From NCBI GenBank assembly GCA_963971225.1, contig OZ020269.1:14660921-14724920 (forward strand): a stretch of 64,000 bases of DNA, in the 5' to 3' direction. The notes beneath the pieces are model-generated. The model was not told the origin of the DNA. It searched no databases and saw only the letters and a program-made list of their open reading frames with translations. Origin of the DNA: Melieria omissa (taxonomy: Eukaryota; Arthropoda; Insecta; Diptera; Ulidiidae). The translations under genes and the position numbers were made by a program. Shown in pieces: positions 10,334-19,806 of this stretch (positions within the stretch are counted from its first letter, which is position 1; every line of letters starts with the position of its first letter).

Positions 10334-12834
10334 ATGGATTTAACTCGTGAACATTTTCGAGCAATAATTTGTTACAATTTCCGTGGTGAATTATCTCAAC
10401 AACAGTGCTTCGATCGCCTTCATTCGACATTTGGTGATGAAGCAAAAACCCTCAAGAAAATTCATAACTGGTTTAACGAATTCAAGCGTCGCACAGTGTT
10501 GCGAGTTCATATAGCGGAGTGACAAAAATAGAAAGAGTGGTCATATATAAAAAAAATTTAGTATACAGTTATTGTATGAGTAAAGAACTTACTGTGCAAA
10601 ATTTCAATGAAATCAGACCAAAACTTCGACCACCTCCCATACAAACGGATTTGAAAAAACTTTATATTAACAATGAAAATTATCTCAGTTCATAAAAGAT
10701 ACATTCAAAATATTTGTATTTTAATATAAATTTATTTATAAATGTGTATATAGATAAAATGCGCTTTTTTCAAAAGTGATTGAAAATAAAATCGCGATAA
10801 AGTGCTCCACGGCTGCTCAGAAATTGCTCTTAGAGGATTAAAATCTTAGACTGACCCCACTAATTTTTCCTCCTGAATCTTTTTTTCGAACATTCCTACC
10901 ACCTATCTCCAACCCTTCATGAGGCTCCCATACAAAACCATCGTTTTTATAAACTGGGCTCCCGCTGCTCTCAGGTTGGTCCCAGACGTACCATATGTAA
11001 GACTGACCCCAATTTATTTTCCCTTTCGAATATTTTTTCTATACACACCTAACCGCTACATCCAATTCTTAAGGTGGCTTCCATACAAAACTAGTAATTT
11101 TCAATGGAACTGGCTCCACACTTGTAAATGTAGTCAAGTAAGCGAAGAAACATCGTATCTGGCAAAGTACTTAACCGATTTGAATGATTTATTAAAAAAT
11201 CGTCAACATTCCTGAATGCCAAAAATACAAAATTAATTAAAGTTCAAAAATTCACCTCCAGAGGGCGCCTCCCATACAATTGAAGTAGTAAGGTTGTCAA
11301 CTTTTGGTGCTGTACGAAAAAAATCAAAAAGTACTGTCGAAACTCTATTAACCCCTCTATTTCGAATATAATAGTAATCGTAATTGATTTTCCAAAGCTA
11401 TTTTCAACAAATTTTTCCATCACCACCAGAGCATTAGTTGACCGATTGCTATTGGCTTTCAACCAAACTGTGAAAATATCGCGAATTTGCACTCAAGTCT
11501 TCACCGAAAAATGCCAATAACTTCCATTCGCGCAAATATGCGCAGCTAAAAATGATACAGCATAATCTACATACTTGCCAAAACAAAGTATCAAAAAATT
11601 TCAAAAGTGGTTTTTAACGTTTTTTTTTTAATCGCTTTTAAAATTTGAACTCACTTTTTATTCCCTCGCTTTCTTTACTTAATTTTCATCATAACGGTAC
11701 TGCTCATAGGTGAGAGTAATCAGCAAAATGTTGATCTTCAGACCTAGATTATATAAAACTTACGACAATAGTAACTTTTAGAGACCTGCTCATAATTTAT
11801 TTTCAACGCTGGAAGAGCGTACTTTAAGAGCTCATAACTTCTATGTTATCCAATATTTTTTCATAAAACTTCGGATTTCTCTTAACTGAAGTATTTCCAA
11901 CAAAATCTTGTATTCAGATTTTTGTGCTTATACAGTTGCATTTTGGCATTTTTGTCACTACTCGCAACACTGTGCGTCGTCGCCGCTCGCTCCAGGACGA
12001 ATTTCCTGAAGGTCGTCCAAAATCGGACATTGTGCCAGAAACCACCGATGCTGTGCGTGAACTGATAATGAAAGATCGTTATGTGACATATTGTGAGATA
12101 GAGGCGTCCTTGGGCATTACTTCCACGGCCGAGCATTCGACATTGCATGAACATTTAGCTGTCAGAAAGATTTGTTCTCGTTGGATCCGCATAATTTGGC
12201 AATTGCTCAAAAAAAAGTTCGTGTCGATTGGTGCAAAGAAATGATGGAAAAATTCAAACGCGATAGTACGAAAGACGTTTATAAGATCGTATCAGGTGAC
12301 GAATCATGGATATATGCGTATGAGCGCGAAACAAAACAGCAATTGACCGTGTGGGTCTTCCAAGACGAGCCAAATCCAACTAAAGTTGTTCGGGCACGCA
12401 GCACATCGAAGAAAATAGTCGCCTGTTTTTTCGACAAAACTGCTCATGTGGCTACTGTGCCGTTAGAGCAACGTAGAATGGTTAACTTTGAGTGGTACAC
12501 AACAATTTGTTTGACAAAAGTGTTCAATGAAGTACGGAAAAACAACCGCCGACGCCGAATCATTCTTCACCAGAACAATGCGCGTTCTCATACATCGGCA
12601 TCCGCATGTTTGATCGACCAAAGCATCGATTTAATGGATCATACGCCATACAGCTCTGAACTAGCACCCAATTACTTCTTTGTATTCACGCACATAAAAA
12701 AAAAATTTCGTGGTCAACAATTTTCATCGCCAAAAGATGCTGCTGAAGCATTAAAAACCATGTTTTGGCGGTGTCCCAATCGGAGCGGAAAAAGTGCTTC
12801 GACAATTGGTTTCAGTCCATTCAAAAGTGTATAA
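10334..12834 (+). pseudogene. Mariner transposase pseudogene 1
   Basis: Starts MDLTREHFRAIICYNF with the N-terminal helix-turn-helix region, is broken after FNEFKRR (about residue 52) by the insertion, and resumes at 11980 with RRRSLQDEF. A one-base deletion near 12187 (TGGATCCGC against TGGATCCCGC in copy 2) shifts frame. The first catalytic Asp is intact (GDESW). The second motif reads HQNNA with Asn in place of Asp, and the third reads YSSELAP with Glu in place of Asp. It cannot be active. Confidence 0.9.
10492..11974. mobile_element. Transib/RAG-like non-autonomous element with 12/23 RSS-like ends
   Basis: A 1483-bp insertion in mariner copy 1, bordered by a perfect 5-bp duplication CGTCG (10487-10491 and 11975-11979). 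Left end: CACAGTG (10492-10498), a 23-bp spacer (10499-10521), then ACAAAAATA (10522-10530). Right end, read inward: CACAGTG (11974-11968), a 12-bp spacer (11967-11956), then ACAAAAATG (11955-11947). The spacers share their first 8 (TTGCGAGT) and last 4 (AGTG) bases and differ by an 11-bp segment, TCATATAGCGG. A CACAGTG-type terminus and a 5-bp GC-rich duplication are hallmarks of Transib transposons, relatives of RAG1. No transposase ORF is present. The interior holds AGACTGACCCC..CCCATACAAAAC repeats near 10850-10940 and 10990-11090. The intact site is seen in mariner copy 2 (CAAGCGTCATCGCCGC, 14607-14622). Confidence 0.85.
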
Positions 12835-13093
12835 ATCTTCAAGGAGAATACCTTGAAAAGCCATAAAACCATTTTTGATGATAACAAAATGCATTTTCAT
12901 CCTTTTCGAAAAAATAAAAAAGGTAATCCTCGTACACAACCTTAACCTCGTACCTCAACTTTCCGTTTTTTTTCCAAAATTTTTTGCTTACTTACTGCAA
13001 TGATTTTTTACATAATTTTCTTCAGTACGTAAAGAAAATAATATTCCCACTTCTATTCATAAAAAACAAAATTTTCTCAAAAGTCTCAACAAC
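12751..13093. other. Mariner 3' end and start of protease unit 2
   Basis: Covers the end of the transposase pseudogene, the mariner right terminus at 12932 and the shared unit start (TTTTTTGCTTACTTACTGCA). No separate gene is seen. Confidence 0.5.
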
Positions 13094-13099
13094 TTTATT
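13094..13099 (-). terminator. Polyadenylation signal of protease gene 2
   Basis: AATAAA on the minus strand about 27 nt past the stop codon, in the conserved CAACAACTTTATTT context. Confidence 0.75.
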
Positions 13100-13125
13100 T
13101 TTACTTTGTTCATTTAACGACCCCC

Positions 13126-13887
13126 TTAAAGCTTCATAGATCGTATGATGAACTGCTTGACTGAGGGATTCTGCACATTGGTCACAATCTGGGGCATGCC
13201 GCGTTCTGCACAGCCAACACCCCACGACACGATGCCGCAAATCTGGCCGCGACTCAACGCCGGACCGCCAGAGTCGCCAAAGCAAACGCCTTTGCCACCG
13301 GAGCCGCCCACGCACACCATGGCCGGCGTGATGCTGTTGTTGTACTGTTGGTTACACCAAGTATGCCGCGCCACCGGCAGCGATATTGTGCGCAGCCTAA
13401 TCTCAGCATCGCTAATGTTCTCGCCGATCGTTCCCCAGCCGGACACCTGCAGCGGGTTGCCAGCGGTCAGTACATGGTTGCAGAGCGGAAAGGGACGCGC
13501 GTGGGCGGCGCTAATGCTGCTCTGCAACTTGCCAACGGCCACATCGAAGTTGATTGTTTGGCGGTTGTAGTTCGGGTTTATGAAGAAACGCACAAAGTTG
13601 CGTCGCACACCGCGCTGTCGGCGATCGGTGGTGTTGGCCACCGCCACAACGTTGCTGGGCGCCAACTTGTCGAGGCAGTGGGCGGCCGTTAGCACGTGAC
13701 GCACCGTTATCAGCGATCCGGAACAGAAGTAGCTCCCGTCGCGTAGCAGCAGCGCCACCATGTACGGCCGGTCGACGATGGTCGACAGCGCGCCGCCCAC
13801 AATGCGATCCGAAATCGTGCTGCGGCTTTGAGCAGCAACGCACAATGCAGCGATGAGCAGGAACAGTAGCGGCGTTTTTGTGGCCAT
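13126..13887 (-). CDS. Secreted S1A serine protease, gene 2 (Gly189/Gln226 pocket)
   Basis: 253 residues: signal peptide 1-19 (MATKTPLLFLLIAALCVAA), propeptide ending at Arg28, then mature IVGG. The triad is His70, Asp115 and Ser206, with all six conserved cysteines. The specificity pocket has Gly189 (GKGVCFGDS) and Gln226 (GMPQI), as in genes 1 and 3, with Phe at 192. Relative to gene 3, the propeptide is three residues shorter (the STNET region reads ST) and the loop before ITPAM is two shorter. The tail ends IIRSMKL with a TAA stop where the others have TGA. The upstream in-frame Met at 13980 is not used in the alignment; the chosen Met follows the Inr by about 30 nt. No intron is seen. 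Confidence 0.93.
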   Translation of the reverse strand: MATKTPLLFLLIAALCVAAQSRSTISDRIVGGALSTIVDRPYMVALLLRDGSYFCSGSLITVRHVLTAAHCLDKLAPSNVVAVANTTDRRQRGVRRNFVRFFINPNYNRQTINFDVAVGKLQSSISAAHARPFPLCNHVLTAGNPLQVSGWGTIGENISDAEIRLRTISLPVARHTWCNQQYNNSITPAMVCVGGSGGKGVCFGDSGGPALSRGQICGIVSWGVGCAERGMPQIVTNVQNPSVKQFIIRSMKL

Positions 13888-13914
13888 TGTGCGTGTATTC
13901 GAGTAACTTTTACA

Positions 13915-13950
13915 ACTGATGGCAGATCGCAAGTGCGGGCAAATTTTAAA
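13915..13950 (-). promoter_or_regulatory. Core promoter of protease gene 2
   Basis: The TATA-like TTTAAAATTT occupies 13941-13950 and TCAGT (minus strand) 13915-13919. The TATA word differs from genes 1 and 3 (CATAAAT), while the Inr and the sequence between are nearly identical. Confidence 0.7.
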
Positions 13951-14085
13951 TGGAAAAATTCGCATCACATTGTGACGCAAGAATGTTAAAAATGACGCGC
14001 GTTGCAGTGATGTTAGAACAACTGCTCAAATACAGAAGACAGACAGACAAATAGATAGGCAGATATTTCAGCTTACACACTAGTT

Positions 14086-14093
14086 TGACGTCA
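14086..14093. promoter_or_regulatory. Conserved TGACGTCA, gene 2
   Basis: The same CRE-like palindrome at the same relative distance as in units 1 and 4. Confidence 0.4.
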
Positions 14094-14420
14094 TCGAAAT
14101 CAGAATCAGAAAAAGAGGAGATAACAATTAATGAAATGTTGGCATCTGTTGCTACCACATACACATTGTGGAATAAATAGGAATGCTCTTACATAAAGGT
14201 TTGGCTCCTGAATATAAGGAACTAAAAATTTTGCCTGGCTAATGCCCAAAAAAGGCGTGGCTTGCGGTCAAAGTTCAAAGTTTGCATCAAACTAACTCAA
14301 TCAATTCTTAGTCGATTTATGCAATAAGGGTATCAAATGAAAGGCCTTTTCCATACTTTTCTATTCATGTGCAACATTAAATACTATTAAGAAGATTAAA
14401 GAAAAAAATATTTTTTTTTA

Positions 14421-15537
14421 CGAGTTTTTTAAAAACGGATTTTTTTTCAAAGAAAATGGATTTAACTCGTGAATATTTTCGAGCAATAATTTGTTACAGT
14501 TTCCGTGGTGAATTATGTCAACAACAGTGCTTCGATCGCCTTCATTAGGCATTTGGAGATGAAGCAAAAACACTCAAGAAAATTTATAACTCGTTTAACG
14601 AATTCAAGCGTCATCGCCGCTTGCTCCAGGACGAATTTCGTGAAGGTGGTCCAAAACCGGTCATTGTGCCAGAAACCATCGATGCTGTGCGTGAACTGAT
14701 TTCATTATCAGTTCGTCATGTGAGATATTGTGAGATAGAGGCATCCTTGGGCATTACTTTCACGACCGAGCATTCGACATTGCATGAACATTTAGCTGTC
14801 AGAAAGATTTGTTCTCGTTGGATCCCGCATAATTTGGCAATTGCTCAAAAAAAAGCTCGTGTCGATTGGTTCAAAGCAATGATGGAAAAATTCGATCGTG
14901 ATATTTCAAAAGACGTTTAAGTATAAGAACGGGACAGGTGACGAATCATGGATATATGCGTATGAGCCCGAAACAAAACAGCAATTGATCATGTGGGTCA
15001 AGCCAAATCCAACAAAAGTTGTTCGGGCACGCAGCACATCAAAGCAAATGGTCGCCTGTTTCTTCGACAAAACTGGTCATGTGGCTACTGTGCCGTTAGA
15101 GCAACGTAGAGCAGTAAATTCTGAGTGGTACACAACAATTTGTTTGACAAAAGCGTTCAATGAAATACGGAAAAACAACCGCCGACGCCGAATCATTCTT
15201 CACCAGAACAATGCGCTTTCTCACACATCGGCTCAAACAACCGCAACCACCATACTGCTCTGACCTGGCACCCAATGACTTCTTTTTATTCAGGCACATA
15301 AAAAAAAAAAAATTTCATGGTCAACGATTTTCATCGCCAGAAGATGCTGGTGAAGCATCAAAACCCATGTTTTGGAGGTTTCTCAATCGGAGCGGAAAAA
15401 GTGCTTCGACAATTGGTTTGAGTGCATTAAAAAGTGTATAAATCTTCTTCGTTTACCTTGAAAAGCAATACATCCATTTTTGATGATAACAAAATGCATT
15501 TTCATCTTTTTTGAAAAAATTTAAAAGGCAACCCTCG
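14421..15537 (+). mobile_element. Mariner copy 2 (1117 bp)
   Basis: Bounded by TA (14419-14420 and 15538-15539), with outer bases CGAG at the left and CGAGGGTTGCC read inward from the right. It is the paralog of copy 1 but lacks the Transib-like insertion, so it serves as the empty site. It lies between protease units 2 and 3 in the same orientation as copy 1. Confidence 0.85.
14456..15441 (+). pseudogene. Mariner transposase pseudogene 2
   Basis: Begins MDLTREYF and is stopped early (CATTAG where copy 1 has CATTCG, near 14548). Later blocks LQDEFREGGPK, GDESWIYAYEPETKQQ and RRRRIILHQNNA lie in different frames. About 15 bases are missing where copy 1 encodes FQDEP. The second catalytic motif is HQNNA, with the same Asp-to-Asn change as copy 1. 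Confidence 0.88.
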
Positions 15538-15657
15538 TATGTAGCCCAACTTTTCGTTTTTTTTTCCAGAATATTTTGCTTACTTACTGCAATGATTTTT
15601 TACATAATTTTCTTCAGTACGTAAAGAATATAAAATTTTCTCAAAAATCTCAACAAC

Positions 15658-15663
15658 TTTATT
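15658..15663 (-). terminator. Polyadenylation signal of protease gene 3
   Basis: AATAAA on the minus strand about 53 nt past the stop codon, in the conserved context. Confidence 0.75.
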
Positions 15664-15715
15664 TATACTTTGTTCATTTCGTTCAAACCCATTCTCTCGT
15701 CTCGCTGCACCCCTC

Positions 15716-16492
15716 TCAACGCCTCATGGATCGTCTGATGAACTGCTTGACTGAGGGATTCTGCAGATTGGTCACAATCTGAGGCAAGCCGCGTTGTGCA
15801 CAGCCACCACCCCACGACACGATGCCGCAAATCTGGCCACGACTCAACCCCGGACCGCCAGAGTCGCCAAAGCAAACGCCTTTGCCGCCTTTGCCGCCCA
15901 CGCACACCATGGCCGGCGTGATGCGATTGATACTGCTGTACTGTTGGCTGCACCAAGTCCGCCGCACCACCGGCAGCGATATTGTGCGCAGCCTAAGCTC
16001 AGCATCGCTAATGTTCTCGCCGATCGTGCCCCAGCCGGACACCTGCAGCCGGCTGCCAACGGTCAGTGCATGGTTGCAGAGCGGAAAGGGACGCGCATGG
16101 GCGGCGCGAATGCTGCGCTGCAACTTGCCAACGGCCACATCGAAGTTGACTGTTTTGGGGTTGTAGTTCGGGTGTACGAAGAAGCGCACAAAGTTGCGAC
16201 GCACACCGCGCTGTCGTCGGTCTGTGGTGTTGGCCAACGCCACAACTTGACTGGGCGCCAACTGTTCCAAGCAGTGGGCGGCCGTTAGCACGTGACGCAC
16301 CGTTATCAGCGATCCGGAACAGAAGTAGCTCCCGTCGCGTTGCAGCAGCGCCACCATGTATGGCCGGTCTTCGATCGTTGTCAGTGATCCGCCCACAATG
16401 CGATCCGAAATAGTTTCGTTCGTGCTGAGGCTTTCAGCAGCAACGCACAATGCAGCGATGAGCAGGAACAGTAGCGGCGTTTTTGTGGCCAT
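15716..16492 (-). CDS. Secreted S1A serine protease, gene 3 (Gly189/Gln226 pocket)
   Basis: 258 residues: signal peptide 1-19, propeptide through Arg31, mature enzyme of 227 residues starting IVGG. The triad is His73, Asp118 and Ser211, and GDSGGPGLS surrounds the nucleophile. The pocket is Gly189 (GKGVCFGDS) and Gln226 (GLPQI), with Phe192. The sequon NTT at mature residues 57-59 could be glycosylated. It is closest to gene 2 through the catalytic domain but shares the longer STNETISDR propeptide and TATA word with gene 1, which suggests gene conversion or a stepwise duplication order. The start is chosen as for the paralogs. No intron. Confidence 0.93.
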   Translation of the reverse strand: MATKTPLLFLLIAALCVAAESLSTNETISDRIVGGSLTTIEDRPYMVALLQRDGSYFCSGSLITVRHVLTAAHCLEQLAPSQVVALANTTDRRQRGVRRNFVRFFVHPNYNPKTVNFDVAVGKLQRSIRAAHARPFPLCNHALTVGSRLQVSGWGTIGENISDAELRLRTISLPVVRRTWCSQQYSSINRITPAMVCVGGKGGKGVCFGDSGGPGLSRGQICGIVSWGGGCAQRGLPQIVTNLQNPSVKQFIRRSMRR

Positions 16493-16518
16493 TGTCGCGT
16501 ATTCGAGTAACTTTGACA

Positions 16519-16554
16519 ACTGATGGCAGATCGCAAGTGCGAGCGAAATTTATG
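16519..16554 (-). promoter_or_regulatory. Core promoter of protease gene 3
   Basis: CATAAAT (16548-16554) and TCAGT (16519-16523) on the minus strand, about 31 nt apart, nearly identical to gene 1 over more than 150 bp. The distal CRE-like site is altered here to TCACGTCA. Confidence 0.75.
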
Positions 16555-16776
16555 CAAAAAATTCGCAACACATTGCGACGCGCGAATTTTGAAAACGACG
16601 CGCGTTGCAGTGATGTTAGCTCAACTGCACAAATAGAGAAGACAGACAGACAAATAGATAGGCAGATATTTCAGCTTAGAAACTGGTTTCACGTCATCGA
16701 AATCAGAATCAGAAAAAGAGGAGATAACAATCAATAAAATGTTGGCATCTTTTGCTGCTATAGACTCATTGTGGAC

Positions 16777-17056
16777 TTAACCCGGAAATTGTTACACCAG
16801 CTATGGAAAAGGAATTGAAAAGTGGGTGGGGGAGGAAAGTGAGTTCGGGTGTGACTTACCTCAGCCACGTGTACGCCCGTGTATCTACCATCGCCGCCAG
16901 CGCAACTAAACTAAACTCGAGACTGTACCTCGCCCCTCGCACCCTTACCTCCAGCTACTGAAACAACAGGACTCGCATGGCAACAGTAACATTAAATAAT
17001 CTGCGTTTAAAAACTTGTCGGGCATGACATACCCGACCTCACTCACGCCGGGTTAA
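16777..17056. mobile_element. 272-bp TTAA-flanked element with short CCCGG ends
   Basis: Sequence 16781-17052 begins CCCGGAAATTG and ends CACGCCGGG, between TTAA at 16777-16780 and 17053-17056. The paralogous flank of gene 1 lacks it and runs straight through (GTGGACTTGAATATTT near 9990), so this is a real insertion with TTAA duplication. The inverted match is only about 5 bp, and no ORF is present. It is probably mobilised by a piggyBac-type transposase. Confidence 0.75.
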
Positions 17057-17138
17057 ATATTTCGCTTAAATGTAACATAGCAAATCTGGTGAAAAAAAGA
17101 AACAGGTATGCTCTTACAGAAAGGTTTGCCTCCTGAAT

Positions 17139-19550
17139 CCAGGTTAGGTTAGGTTAGGTTAGGTAGGGAAGGGTGTGTGTGGCAGGACCGCACTTCCACT
17201 CGAAGGCCAGAATGGCTCATTGTGAATCCCTTCTTACGGTGTTCTGAAGCTAACCAATAGTCTCAATCAAGGGGAAATCAGTTCGACCTCTTAATAAAGG
17301 AGAGCAGATTCGCGATTTCAACTTGCCAAGTCTGGCAGGAACCTTGACCCCAAGGTGCGGAGTTGGCGTTCCTGCAGAACCGGGCAGTGGCAAAGGAAGT
17401 GTTGTATCGTTTCTACTTCTTCTTCATCTCCACAGCAGACATCACCGGACGAGAGGCGCCATTTAGTGAGGTCCAATTGCGCATAGATCCAATAGCGCAG
17501 TGTCCGGTGATGACTCCAACGAGCTGCTGAATGAAGGTACGACTCAGGGACAGTACGAATCGTGTTTTCGTCAGAAAGAGGGAGGGCCACAGTGTCTGGC
17601 AGGTGCCGCAATCAGTCCTGGTACGCCATGATGACTCAATTTCCTTTTTGTTCAACCTGTGATACATGTACAGGTCAGATATCGGAGGAAACATCGGAGG
17701 TATCCAATGCGGTGGCAGACAAGGCGACCCCTTTTTTTGCCATCTCGTCCACTGCTTCGTTCCCTGCCACTCTTGAGTGGCCCTTAACCCAACAGAGAGT
17801 GACCTGGTGGTGTCCAATGTCTTGAAGTGCGGTACCACACCTTTGCACTACCTTTGATTTCACAACAACTGATTCCAGAGCGCTCTAAGCGCCGCCTGAT
17901 TATCCACGAAAATTGTGACATCTGTGGGTGGTAGTCCACTGTCACGGATAAGGTCGGCAGCCTTCCAAATTACATAGATCTCTTCTTGGAAAATACTGCA
18001 GAGGTCCGACAGTCTGAATGACATGTGGGTCTGCAGTACATCGGAGTAGAGACCAGCTCCAGTACCTTCCTCCATTTTGGAGCCATCGGTGAAAACGGTG
18101 ATGGAAGCGTCTCTCGTCGCACCTGTTAGCTCCCATTCCTCCATTGTGGGATATGAGGCTAGTGCGAGCGTGTTAAAATCCAGGTATGGGATCAGATAGT
18201 CCGTGCAGGAATCCAACCGATATCCGGTTTCGCGAATAACTTTAGAATTCCAGAATGTCCATAAGCGTGTTGCCTCCCTCAGTCTGAGAACGCCTTTAGC
18301 GGCGAAACCCTTAATGAACTGTTCAATGGGATGGAGGTGCAAGATCACATTCAGCCCAGCCTGGCGGGTGCTTTTGACAGTGCCTGCTATTCCCATAGCC
18401 GCTAGTCTCTGCACCTTCGTCAGTTGCAATATCCACTTTTTCCCTTTTACAAATGTTAAAAGCATTCAGGCTCTTTTTCACCCGCTCTTCCACAATGCGC
18501 TTCCAGGAGAGCTTGGAGTCGAGTATGGTGCCAAGGTATTTAGCCTCGGGTGATAGGATGAGAGTCGTGCCGCCTAGTCTAGGCAGCTTAAACTTCGGTA
18601 TTTTGTATTTTCGGGTGAACAGTACCAAAACAGTCTTTGAGGGATTAACCCCTAGACCATTTAGCTCTGCCCACCTGGAAAGTTCCTTTAGAGCAGACTC
18701 CATGAGATCGCTGATTGTGGACAGGAATCGTCCAGGGATCAGAATAGTGTCGTCTGCATATGCTATTACTCGCTGTCCCTGGTTTCGAAGATTTTGAGGA
18801 TGCTATTCACTACAAGGAGCCACAACAGAGGCAAAAGAACAACCCCTTGTGGTGTGCCTCTTGTAGTCCATTACCTCACTGAGCACAGGCTTAGGTTAGA
18901 GTGGACCTTTCTGTTGCTGAGCATGTCACTGGTCCACTTTACCACCTTCTCATGAACTTCGAACTTTCTAAGTGCGTTAATTATAGCCTCCAAGGTAACG
19001 TTATTAAAGGCCCTCTCGATATCGAGGAAAGCGGCTAACGTTAAGGAGTCTTAACGTTCAGTGATCTTTCGATCGTGTGAAAACCTCATGCAAGGCGCTG
19101 TCGACAGATTTCCCCCTGCAATACGCATGTTGCGCATTGCAGAGTCTGGACTGTGCCACTTCTCTAATAAAGACGTCTACTTAAGAGTTCAAGAGTCTTA
19201 AGTGAGAACGATTAAAGGCTGATCGGTCTGTAATCTTTTGCTGTTAAGTGGTTCACTTTCCCTGCTTTGGGAATGAACACTACACTAACTTCCTTCCAGG
19301 CACGCGGGGCATATCCTTGTTGGAGAGATCCACGAAAGATTCTCGTCATGACCTTGACCACCGCCTCCTTAGACCCCATCAGGACGCGGGAATTTATACG
19401 GGCCGAAGGAGTCGATTGCCCATGCCACCTTGGCTTCGCTAATTATCCTCTGAACTAGACCACCTGGTCGCGGTGTTTGTTGCCTATGCGACTCGGTCGC
19501 CTCAACAACATCCGTGCATCCAGGAATGTGAGTGAGCCACGTCTTTTATA
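17139..19550 (-). mobile_element. 5'-truncated LINE with RNase H and (CCTAA)n tail
   Basis: Non-LTR retrotransposon on the minus strand. The 3' end is a (CCTAA)n tail, seen on plus as AGGTTAGGTTAGGTTAGG from 17139. The 5' end is lost within the reverse transcriptase domain near 19550; the edge is unclear and no target duplication was found. It joins the protease unit 3 flank (TTTGCCTCCTGAATCC) to the start of unit 4 and occupies the slot where the other spacers carry mariner, whose flanks are missing here. The combination of RT, RNase H and a C-terminal CCHC motif points to the I/LOA/R1-related group. Confidence 0.85.
17318..19445 (-). pseudogene. LINE ORF2 remnant (RT, RNase H, CCHC)
   Basis: In transcription order: an RT start block (IDSFGPYKFPRPDG, then VVFIPKAGKVNH and YRPISL, about 19430-19210); the catalytic YADD box at 18760-18749; a thumb region (LNGLGVNPSKTVL, EAKYLGTILD); an RNase H first Asp motif VFTDGSKMEEGTG near 18095-18060; an RNase H His motif LCWVKGHSRVAGNEA near 17790-17745; and a CCHC-type end DVCCGDEEEVETIQHFLCHC near 17440-17380. 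Several frameshifts and an in-frame stop after WNQLL near 17860 make it inactive. Motifs are well preserved, so the insertion is fairly young. Confidence 0.88.
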
Positions 19551-19749
19551 TGCGTTTCCCAGGAAAAATTTGTAGTTTGTTAGATTTACGCAAATAAGCC
19601 TATATAGCCCAACTTTCGGGGTTTTTTTTCCAAAATTTTTTGCTTACTGAAGCAATGATTTTTCACATAATTTTCTTCAGTACGTAATGAAAAGAATATT
19701 CTCACCTTTACTCATAAAAAAACCAAATTTTTTTTAACATCTTAACAAC

Positions 19750-19755
19750 TTTATT
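19750..19755 (-). terminator. Polyadenylation signal of protease gene 4
   Basis: AATAAA on the minus strand about 52 nt past the stop codon, in the conserved context. Confidence 0.75.
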
Positions 19756-19806
19756 TACACTTTGTTCATTTCTTTCCACCCATTCCCTCGTCTCGCTGCA
19801 TCCTCC

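Larger units (their letters stand above)
10299..12932 (+). mobile_element. Mariner copy 1, split by a Transib-like element
   Basis: Mariner (DD34D type) with a decayed left end (AAGAGTTTTTTAAAAACG near 10299) and a right end reading CGAGGATTACC inward from 12932, next to TA. Without the 1483-bp insertion and its 5-bp duplication it is about 1.15 kb. It lies between protease units 1 and 2, and its left flank (GGTTTGGCTCCTGAAT..) is shared with mariner copy 2, so both copies were duplicated with the unit. Confidence 0.85.

Noticed and set aside
17139..17165. TTAGG run read as an interstitial telomere
   Set aside because: It is only about five units long and sits exactly at the 3' end of a LINE, so it is a retrotransposon tail.
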